Shown here: one piece after another, positions 58,271 through 64,000 of the stretch | Position numbering within the stretch: the first letter of the stretch is position 1 | Layout: each line of letters starts with the position of its first letter | The notes under the pieces: generated by a model | What the model was told of the DNA's origin: nothing | Databases searched by the model: none | Seen by the model: the letters and a program-made list of their open reading frames with translations, nothing else | Source of the DNA: Salinilacustrithrix flava | Lineage (GTDB): Bacteria; Actinomycetota; Acidimicrobiia; Acidimicrobiales; Salinilacustritrichaceae | DNA length: 64,000 nucleotides | Direction of reading: 5' to 3' | NCBI RefSeq assembly: GCF_041228405.1 | Contig: NZ_CP133888.1 | Location: forward strand, 3,596,001 to 3,660,000 | Translations under genes and position numbers: made by a program

Positions 58271-58906
58271 ATGAGCATCCACCTGGGTGACGAGGCCCCG
58301 AACTTCACCGCCGACACGACCGAGGGTGAGATCGACTTCCACGAGTGGAAGAAGGACAGCTGGGCGATGCTGTTCAGCCACCCGGCCGACTTCACGCCCG
58401 TGTGCACCACCGAGCTCGGCCGCACCGCGCAGATGAAGGACGACTTCGCCAAGCGCAACACCAAGGTCCTGGCCCTCTCGGTCGACGACGTCGCCTCCCA
58501 CAACGGCTGGGCGCCCGACATCGGCGAGGTGGGCGGCACCGACCTCAACTTCCCGATCATCGCCGATCCGGACAAGAAGGTCGCCGAGCTCTACGACATG
58601 ATCCACCCCGGCGAGGGCGACACGTCCACGGTGCGCTCGGTCTTCATCATCGACCCGGCGAACAAGGTGCGCCTCACGCTGACGTACCCCAAGTCCGTCG
58701 GCCGCAACTTCGACGAGCTGCTCCGCGTCGTCGGCGCCCTCCAGCTCACCGACTCCGCACCGGTGGCCACCCCGGCCGACTGGACCCAGGGCGAGAAGGT
58801 CATCGTGTCGCCCGGGATGTCCACCGAGGACGCCAAGGAGCGCTTCGGTGCCGACAAGGTCGAAGAGGTCAAGCCCTACCTCCGCTGGACCGACGACCCC
58901 AGCTGA
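58271..58906 (+). CDS. 1-Cys peroxiredoxin (Prx6-type)
   Basis: This 211-residue enzyme has LGDEAPNFTADTTEGEIDF, the peroxidatic Cys in HPADFTPVCTTELGR near residue 45, LSVDDVASHNGW and the C-terminal domain EKVIVSPGMSTEDAKERF, all of Prx6-type. There is no resolving cysteine, so it is a 1-Cys enzyme reduced by thiol or mycothiol-type donors. AAAGGA precedes the ATG. It may protect the oxygen-sensitive PFOR encoded upstream and complements the seleno-GPx at 10957. Confidence 0.9.
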   Translation: MSIHLGDEAPNFTADTTEGEIDFHEWKKDSWAMLFSHPADFTPVCTTELGRTAQMKDDFAKRNTKVLALSVDDVASHNGWAPDIGEVGGTDLNFPIIADPDKKVAELYDMIHPGEGDTSTVRSVFIIDPANKVRLTLTYPKSVGRNFDELLRVVGALQLTDSAPVATPADWTQGEKVIVSPGMSTEDAKERFGADKVEEVKPYLRWTDDPS

Positions 58907-58947
58907 GCCGTGGATGGTGAGGGGCATGCCCGGGTAGGTCCCGGAGC

Positions 58948-59323
58948 ATGCCCCTCCTCCAGGTCATCGTCGCCAGCACCCGACCCGGCCGGGTCGGCCG
59001 GACCGTCGCCGAGTGGTTCGCCGCCGAGGCCGAGGGCCACGCCGGCTTCGACGTCGAGCTCGTGGACCTCGCCGAGGTCGACCTCCCGCTGTTCGACGAG
59101 CCCAAGCACCCCCGGCTGCAGCAGTACGAGCACGACCACACCCGCCGCTGGTCCGACACCATCAGCCGCGGTGACGCGTTCGCCTTCGTCATGCCGGAGT
59201 ACAACTTCGACGGTGCCGATCCCCTTCATCCACGACCGGGTGCAGGACGGGAGCCTCGAGGCCAACGACCCGATGCGCAGCGGCGCAGCCGGCGCCCTGA
59301 ACGCGCTGGCCGGGGCCATCTGA
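58948..59323 (+). pseudogene. NADPH-dependent FMN reductase pseudogene (internal deletion)
   Basis: The first part MPLLQVIVASTRPGRVGRTVAEWF through AFVMPEYNF matches flavodoxin-like NADPH:FMN reductases. Then a different frame starts abruptly with VPIPFIHDRVQDGSLEAND, the usual C-terminal segment. The centre, about 60 residues with NAPLKNA-type sequence, is missing and the frame shifts, so the full enzyme cannot be made. The mark of the family end (GAAGALNALAGAI) is intact. It is a recent lesion or an assembly error. Confidence 0.75.
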
Positions 59324-59392
59324 GGCGACGTCCCCGGAACTTGGTGACATAGGACCCCGGTAACCGCCGGATTCCGGAGCGAGAGTGTCCCC

Positions 59393-59986
59393 ATGGATCG
59401 CCTCGTCGCTGGGGGGCCGTGGTTCCGACGCCACCCGCACTACGCCGCAATGGTCACGGCCGCCCTGTTCGCGGTCGTGACCGCGCTGCGCCTGGTGGGT
59501 TCGAGCGAGGCCGACGCCACCGGCCTGCTCTACGCCCTCCCCATCGCCCTCGCCGCGATGGCCTTCGGTCTGGTCGTGGGCACCACCGCCGCCCTGTCCG
59601 CCGCCGGGCTGCTCGTCGCCTGGTCCGCCTCGCACCCCGAGGTCTCGGTGAGCGCCCTCGGCTGGGCATCCCGGATCGTGCCGCTCGTGCTGCTCGGCGT
59701 GCTCGTCGGTGCTGCCGCGGACGCGGTGGAGGACGCGAGCGCCGCTCGGCTCGCGCTCGCGGTCGCCGCCACCCGCCGCCGCGACGCTGCGGAGGTCAAC
59801 GACGAGATCCTGCAGCGCCTCACGGTCGCCAAGTGGCGCCTGGAGGCCGGCTCGGGTGACGACGCCGCGGCCCTGCTGGACGAGGCGATGACCCAGGCCC
59901 AGCACCTCGTCTCCTCCCTGCTCGAGGACGTGGAGCTCGAGGAGCGGCTCCGAGTGCGAACGCCCACCGGTGAGGCGGTCGTCTAG
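59393..59986 (+). CDS. Membrane protein with a DUF4118/kinase-like sensor region
   Basis: This 197-residue protein has about three membrane helices (HYAAMVTAALFAVVTALRL, GLLYALPIALAAMAFGLVVG, IVPLVLLGVLVGAAADAV) and then a long cytoplasmic helix with RRRDAAEVNDEILQRLTVAKWRLEAGSG. The helix resembles a histidine-kinase dimerisation segment but lacks an ATPase domain and a clear H-box. It may be a truncated sensor or an anchor protein. It stands beside a TetR gene and an MMPL exporter but is oriented convergent with the TetR gene. Confidence 0.6.
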   Translation: MDRLVAGGPWFRRHPHYAAMVTAALFAVVTALRLVGSSEADATGLLYALPIALAAMAFGLVVGTTAALSAAGLLVAWSASHPEVSVSALGWASRIVPLVLLGVLVGAAADAVEDASAARLALAVAATRRRDAAEVNDEILQRLTVAKWRLEAGSGDDAAALLDEAMTQAQHLVSSLLEDVELEERLRVRTPTGEAVV

Positions 59987-59997
59987 GTCCGAGGGCG

Positions 59998-60618
59998 TCA
60001 GCCCGGTTCGCGCAGCGCCCGGAACAGCCCGTCGCCGAGCACCTCGAAGGCCTCCCCGATCAGCGCCTGCAGGTCCCGGCTGCCGTCCTCGGCCAGCCAC
60101 TCGTCGATGGCGACCCGGATGGCGGCCATGACGGCCCCGGCCACCACCCGCGAGTGCAGACCGGGGCCGGTGGTGTCCTGGAGCCGGTCGGCGAGCAGCT
60201 CGGCGAAGGTCTCCTCCCACACCGCTTGGTGCTCCAGGCCGCGGGCCAGGATCGAGGGGTGGTCCTGGGCGATGCGGCGCATGGCCACGAAGTCGGACCG
60301 CTCGGCCTCGTAGCTGGCGGCGAGCGCCTCCAGGGAGTGGCGCAGCGAGCGCAGCACCGGCTCGTCCGGGGCGCGGGCCACGAACGCATCCCGCAGCTCC
60401 TCGAGGTGCTCGTCCGCCCGCCCGATGAGCACGTCCTCCTTGGTCGGGAAGTAGCGGAAGAACGTGCTTCGGGAGATCTCGGCCCGCTCGGCGATGTCGT
60501 CGACGGTGACGTGCTCGAAGCCCCGCTCGTCGAACAGCTCGAGCGCGATCCGCTGGAACCGCCGACGGACCTGCTGCTTCTTGCGCTCCCGCAGCGACAC
60601 CTTCCCCGGCTCGGACAC
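59998..60618 (-). CDS. TetR family regulator, probable repressor of the MMPL exporter
   Basis: This 206-residue regulator has the HTH segment VTVDDIAERAEISRSTFFRYFPTKEDVL. It is divergent from the MMPL transporter gene across a 121-bp gap that holds the tandem 9-bp repeat ATGTGACAC at 60652-60669. Divergent TetR/exporter pairs normally have the regulator repressing the exporter. The start is GTG at 60618, just after RERKKQQVRRRF-preceding residues. The ligand is unknown, but lipids or drugs handled by the exporter are likely. Confidence 0.85.
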   Translation of the reverse strand: MSEPGKVSLRERKKQQVRRRFQRIALELFDERGFEHVTVDDIAERAEISRSTFFRYFPTKEDVLIGRADEHLEELRDAFVARAPDEPVLRSLRHSLEALAASYEAERSDFVAMRRIAQDHPSILARGLEHQAVWEETFAELLADRLQDTTGPGLHSRVVAGAVMAAIRVAIDEWLAEDGSRDLQALIGEAFEVLGDGLFRALREPG

Positions 60619-60651
60619 GTCCCCATCCTCGCACCACCCCGCGACCCCCGG

Positions 60652-60669
60652 ATGTGACACATGTGACAC
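60652..60669. promoter_or_regulatory. Tandem direct repeat ATGTGACAC x2 (candidate operator)
   Basis: Two perfect adjoining 9-bp copies lie upstream of the MMPL promoter, in the TetR/MMPL divergent gap. It is a good candidate regulator-binding site, with a half-similar GGTGAC following at 60672. Confidence 0.5.
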
Positions 60670-60679
60670 TCGGTGACGA

Positions 60680-60707
60680 TTGATACGCAGTTTCACTTTC
60701 CTAGGCT
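60680..60707 (+). promoter_or_regulatory. Sigma-70-like promoter for the MMPL gene
   Basis: TTGATA (60680-60685) and TAGGCT (60702-60707) are 16 nt apart. The transcription start would be near 60714, giving a short leader with CGGAGGCG before the ATG at 60740. Confidence 0.5.
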
Positions 60708-60739
60708 CGTCCTGACCGTTCCGGACCGGAGGCGAAGAC

Positions 60740-62968
60740 ATGCGTTGGTGGCTGCAGACGATGGCACGGGCAGTCGAGCGCCGTCCGGGGATCACCCTCG
60801 CGTTCCTCGCCGTCATGACCGTGGTGCTCGGCGGCTTCGCCGCCGGCCAGACCACCGACACCGAGCTGACCTCGTTCGCCCCCGACAGCGAGCTGGCCGA
60901 CGCCTTCGACCGGATCCAGGAGGACTTCGCCACCGGCGGCGCCCGCGTCCAGGTCGTCGTGGACGCCGGGCCCAGCGGCAACGTGCTCGACCCCGCCGGG
61001 ATCGAGGCCGCCGAGCAGGTCGAGGCCGTGGCCCGCGCCAGCGACATCCCCCTCGCCGACGGGCGACGCGGCGTCGCCTCCTTCGCCGCGGCCGTGCAGG
61101 CCGACGGGGTCTCCCCCGCCGCGGCCAGCCTCCTCTCGCGCGACCTCGATCCGGCCACCGCCTCGGCCCGGGCCGGGCTCGTCGTCGTCGAGCTCGACCC
61201 CGCCCTGCCCGACGCCGACGCCCAGGAGGCGACCCTCGACCTCGCCGAGCAGCTCGAGGTCGTCGACGTCGCCGGCATCGACGTGGACCCCTTCGGCGCC
61301 GCCATCCTCAGCGACGCCCTGCAGGCCGAGTCCGAGGACGAGATGCCGCGGCTGCTCAGCCTCTCCCTGTTCCTCATCGTCGCCATCCTCTTCCTGCAGT
61401 TCCGCACCGTCAGCGACGTCGTCCTCGGCTTCGTCGGCCTCATCGTCACGATCACCTGGATGTTCGGCTTCGCCGTCGTCCTCGGCCCCGACCACCTCGG
61501 CCTCGTCGGCAACTTCACCCAGATCTCCACGATCGTCCCGGTGCTCCTGATCGGTCTCGGCATCGACTACGCCATCCACCTCACGTCCCGCTACCGGGAG
61601 GAGCAGCGCCACGGGCTCGCCCCGCCCGACGCCGCCGCGATGGCCGTGCGCACCGTCGGCGGCGCCCTGGTGCTCGCCACGCTGACCACGGTGGTCGGGT
61701 TCCTCACCAACCTGGTGTCCCCGCTGCCCCCGATCGCCGACTTCGGCGTGTTCACCGCCGTCGGCGTGACCTCAGCACTCGTGGTCATGACCCTGCTCGT
61801 CCCCAGCGCCCGGCGCCTCCTCGACGATCGCCCCCGGGCGCTGGCCCGGGCCACCCGTCGCCGCCGGCGCGAGCGCTCCGGGACGAACGGGCTGGCCGCC
61901 TTCATGGGCCGCACGGCCGCCGTGGCCGAGCGGGCACCCCGGCTCACGCTCGCCATCGCCCTCGTGGTCACCGTCGTCGCCGGTGGCGCCGGCAGCCAGA
62001 TCGAGACCTCGTTCAGCCAGGACGACTTCGTGCCGGCCGACTCCGAGCCCGGCATGCTCATCGACAAGCTCGACACCCTCTTCGGCGGCGACCTGTCCGA
62101 GTCCACCTTCGTGCTGATCGACGGCGACGTCACCGACGCCGAGCTGGCCGCCGCCATCGCCGAGGCGCCTGAGCTGCTCGCCGGCGTCGAGGACGTGCGG
62201 TCCCAGGCCGGCGCCGCCCAGGTCAGCCGGCTGCCGGACACCGGACCGGACGTGGCCGCCCTGATGATCGCGACGACCGCCGGCCAGGACCGGGCCGAGG
62301 CCCTCGCCAGCGACCTCGACGCCGCCCTCGTACCGATCCGCGACGCCGGGGGCACGACCACCGTCGTGTCCGAGTCCCTGGTGCTGGACGAGACCCTCGA
62401 TGCCCTCACCGCCAGCCAGACCCAGGGCATCGCCATCACGCTGCTCGGCGCCCTGACGCTGCTCATCGCCTACTTCGGCGTGGTGGAGCGCAAGCCGCTG
62501 CTCGGGGCCATCACGATGGTCCCCTCCATCGCCGTCGTCGGCTGGGTGCTCGGCACCATGGTGCTGCTCGACATCAGCTTCAACGTGCTGACCGCCATGG
62601 TGGCGTCGCTCGCCATCGGCATCGGCGTGCCCTTCGGCATCCACGTGACCCACCGGTTCATGGAGGACCGCCGCCGCTACGAGACGATCGACGAGGCCAT
62701 CCGCCAGACCGTCACCCACACCGGCGGCGCCATGGCCGGGTCGGCGGCCACCACCGCGGCCGGCTTCGGCGTCCTGGCCTTCGCCTCGCTGCTCCCGATG
62801 CAGCAGTTCGGCATCATCGTGGCGGTCACGATCGTGTACTCGCTGCTCGCGTCGGTGCTGATCCAGCCGTCGTGCCTCAAGCTGTGGGGCGAGTGGCGGG
62901 TCCGCCGGGGCGAGCAGGCCGAGCTGCACGAGCACGAGGAGCGCCGCGTGCTCGAGCCCGTCGGGTAG
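60740..62968 (+). CDS. MMPL/RND-family transporter
   Basis: This 742-residue protein has the two-fold RND layout: a first membrane helix near residues 18-36, a periplasmic domain, six clustered helices (about 195-350), a second periplasmic domain and six more helices. SSD-like glycine-rich stretches GLGIDYAIHLTSRYREE (near 280) and IGIGVPFGIHVTHRFME (near 640) carry the Asp/His-type residues of the proton relay. MMPL proteins export lipids or other hydrophobic compounds. CGGAGGCGAAGAC gives a strong ribosome site. It is under the divergent TetR promoter described. Confidence 0.9.
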   Translation: MRWWLQTMARAVERRPGITLAFLAVMTVVLGGFAAGQTTDTELTSFAPDSELADAFDRIQEDFATGGARVQVVVDAGPSGNVLDPAGIEAAEQVEAVARASDIPLADGRRGVASFAAAVQADGVSPAAASLLSRDLDPATASARAGLVVVELDPALPDADAQEATLDLAEQLEVVDVAGIDVDPFGAAILSDALQAESEDEMPRLLSLSLFLIVAILFLQFRTVSDVVLGFVGLIVTITWMFGFAVVLGPDHLGLVGNFTQISTIVPVLLIGLGIDYAIHLTSRYREEQRHGLAPPDAAAMAVRTVGGALVLATLTTVVGFLTNLVSPLPPIADFGVFTAVGVTSALVVMTLLVPSARRLLDDRPRALARATRRRRRERSGTNGLAAFMGRTAAVAERAPRLTLAIALVVTVVAGGAGSQIETSFSQDDFVPADSEPGMLIDKLDTLFGGDLSESTFVLIDGDVTDAELAAAIAEAPELLAGVEDVRSQAGAAQVSRLPDTGPDVAALMIATTAGQDRAEALASDLDAALVPIRDAGGTTTVVSESLVLDETLDALTASQTQGIAITLLGALTLLIAYFGVVERKPLLGAITMVPSIAVVGWVLGTMVLLDISFNVLTAMVASLAIGIGVPFGIHVTHRFMEDRRRYETIDEAIRQTVTHTGGAMAGSAATTAAGFGVLAFASLLPMQQFGIIVAVTIVYSLLASVLIQPSCLKLWGEWRVRRGEQAELHEHEERRVLEPVG

Positions 62969-62978
62969 CCCCCGGGCG

Positions 62979-63006
62979 TCTGGCAGCGGCTGCGGAACAG
63001 CTGGCT
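62979..63006. repeat. Half palindromic repeat, CTGGCAGCG family
   Basis: TCTGGCAGCGGCTGCGGAAC is very similar to one arm of the element at 44264, followed by AGCTGG. It lies between the MMPL gene and the convergent nucleosidase gene. Confidence 0.5.
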
Positions 63007-63551
63007 CAGAGGTGCTCGGCCACGACCTCGGCGATGAGCCGGGCGGTGCGGTCCGCCTCGGCCTTCCACGACCGGGCTGCGTCCTCCGATGCGGTGTCGG
63101 AGACGACCTTGACCATGCGGCACTCGACCTCGGCGGCGGCGCAGGCCCGGGCGACGGCGAAGCCCTCCATGTCGACGAGGTGGGCCCGCTCGGCCAGGGC
63201 GAGGCGCACGGTCGGGTCGGACACGAAGGCGTCGCCGGTGGCGAGGGTGGTCGGCTCCCCCGGGTCGAGCACGATCTCGCCGATGCTGTCCTCCCCGGTG
63301 AGGGTGCGCAGGAAGGCGTGGTCGACGTCGTGCTCGAGCACCCGGCCGATCCGGTGGGCGCCCTCGAACCCGTCCCGCAGGGCGCCGGCGGTGCCGACGT
63401 TGAGCACGAACGACGGGCGGTGCTCGGCGATCGCCCGGGTCACCGCGACGGCGGCCGACACCTTGCCGATGCCGGTGAGCACCACGTCGAGGCCCCGCAG
63501 GTGGGCGGCCTCGGTGCCGATGGCGACCACGACGAGCGGCGAGCCGGTCAT
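63006..63551 (-). CDS. Nucleoside phosphorylase/MTA-SAH nucleosidase-like protein
   Basis: This 181-residue protein belongs to the PNP/UDP phosphorylase superfamily. VVLTGIGKVSAAVAVTRAI, SFVLNVGTAGAL, HLVDMEGFAVARACAAAEVECRMVKVVSDTA are marks of MTA/SAH nucleosidases; MEGFAVA carries the Met/Glu that bind the sugar, and SDTA carries the catalytic Asp. It is somewhat shorter than usual (about 230). It is coupled to apt by ATGA overlap, consistent with adenine salvage: nucleosidase releases adenine and Apt rescues it. Confidence 0.83.
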   Translation of the reverse strand: MTGSPLVVVAIGTEAAHLRGLDVVLTGIGKVSAAVAVTRAIAEHRPSFVLNVGTAGALRDGFEGAHRIGRVLEHDVDHAFLRTLTGEDSIGEIVLDPGEPTTLATGDAFVSDPTVRLALAERAHLVDMEGFAVARACAAAEVECRMVKVVSDTASEDAARSWKAEADRTARLIAEVVAEHL

Positions 63552-64000
63552 CGGTAGGTGAGCAGCGACACGTGCTCGTGCCCGGCCAGCTTGTCGGCGC
63601 CGCCGAGGAACGCCAGCTCGATGACGAAGCCGAGGCCGACCACCGTCGCGCCCGAGCGCTCGACCAGCGCCACCGTGGCCGCTGCCGTCCCGCCGGTTGC
63701 GATCACGTCGTCGATGACGAGGACCAGGTCACCGGCGCCGACGGCGTCGGCGTGGATCTCCAGCCGGTCGGTGCCGTACTCGAGCGCGTACTCCTCGGAG
63801 TCCGTGGCCCGGGGCAGCTTGCCCGGCTTGCGCACGGGCACGAACCCGGCGCCGAGGTGCAGGGCGACCGGTGCGCCGATGAGGAACCCGCGGGCCTCCA
63901 TGCCGACCACCTTCGTGATCCCCCGCCCGGCGAAGGGCTCGGCCAGGGACCGCACCGCGTAGGCGAAGCCGGCCGGATCGGCGAGCAGGGGCGTGATGTC
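63548..64000 (-). CDS. apt: Adenine phosphoribosyltransferase (partial)
   Basis: The last 150 residues are present; the N-terminus lies beyond the right edge. DITPLLADPAGFAYAV, VGMEARGFLIGAPVALHLG and RKPGKLPR are typical of Apt, and VLVIDDVIATGGTAAA is the PRPP-binding motif. It joins adenine to PRPP. The TGA overlaps the ATG of the nucleosidase gene. Confidence 0.9.
   Translation of the reverse strand, partial: DITPLLADPAGFAYAVRSLAEPFAGRGITKVVGMEARGFLIGAPVALHLGAGFVPVRKPGKLPRATDSEEYALEYGTDRLEIHADAVGAGDLVLVIDDVIATGGTAAATVALVERSGATVVGLGFVIELAFLGGADKLAGHEHVSLLTYR

Overview
The window is GC-rich (roughly 70% or more) and densely coded. No gene-free gap exceeds 300 bases; the largest is about 234 bp at 10723-10956, where I see no gene, only the upstream region of a helicase. 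The gene set fits an aerobic, heterotrophic actinobacterium, most likely of class Acidimicrobiia (Iamia/Ilumatobacter-like): mycothiol-type DsbA proteins, P450s, SCP2/thiolase/DUF35 lipid genes, monomeric isocitrate dehydrogenase, a NifJ-type pyruvate:ferredoxin oxidoreductase and many TetR regulators. The assignment is an inference from gene content. There are no rRNA, tRNA or CRISPR loci.

The main discovery is two selenoprotein genes that a standard gene caller breaks at an in-frame TGA. At 10957-11436 (minus) is a glutathione peroxidase with TGA at the catalytic Sec/Cys position. At 20784-21407 (plus) is an Rv2466c/DsbA-like oxidoreductase whose active site reads Sec-Pro-Trp-Cys. Each TGA is followed by a plausible bacterial SECIS hairpin with a GU in the apical loop at the same distance (nt 26-27 from the UGA). 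The genome should therefore carry selA, selB, selC and selD outside this window.

Layout. 1-6.1 kb: partial serine hydrolase, aminoglycoside-phosphotransferase-like protein, TetR, a coupled pair of CitE-type lyases (a Chloroflexus-like malyl-CoA/beta-methylmalyl-CoA lyase plus a second CoA-ester lyase), a GAF histidine kinase and a DsbA paralog. 6.2-13.1 kb: Fpg/Nei glycosylase, SNF2 helicase with a small coupled partner, seleno-GPx, S4-domain protein, FAD amine oxidase-like protein. 13.2-16.2 kb: P450, DUF35 and thiolase operon. 16.3-23.2 kb: small proteins, an SMR exporter under a predicted guanidine-III riboswitch, DedA, PLP decarboxylase, lipoprotein, TSUP permease, seleno-DsbA, a second P450, a phosphatase. 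23.3-27.8 kb: divergent glnS and gltX, then an acyl-CoA dehydrogenase. 28.0-31.5 kb: an ectoine-type ABC transporter whose binding protein looks circularly permuted. 31.5-33.2 kb: an IS1182-family element inserted in the CTAG that forms the stop codons of two convergent genes. 33.2-37.3 kb: LytR_C protein, isocitrate dehydrogenase, small acidic protein, SDR. 37.4-40.4 kb: bioA-bioF-bioD. 40.5-45.3 kb: a monooxygenase/epoxide hydrolase/alcohol dehydrogenase cassette with TetR and SCP2 proteins. 45.4-53.3 kb: GGDEF-EAL protein, DUF3445 protein, GH65 phosphorylase with beta-phosphoglucomutase, small acidic proteins, STAS protein. 53.5-59.3 kb: NifJ, DHOD-like protein, 1-Cys peroxiredoxin, an FMN-reductase pseudogene. 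59.4-64 kb: membrane protein, TetR, MMPL exporter, MTA/SAH nucleosidase-like protein and apt.

Two genome-scale habits are visible. Many genes have a TANNNT -10 box ending only 6-9 nt before the start codon, implying leaderless mRNAs; I used this to choose several starts. Short palindromic repeats of at least two families occur both between convergent genes and in frame inside coding sequences (the glycosylase and the DUF3445 gene).
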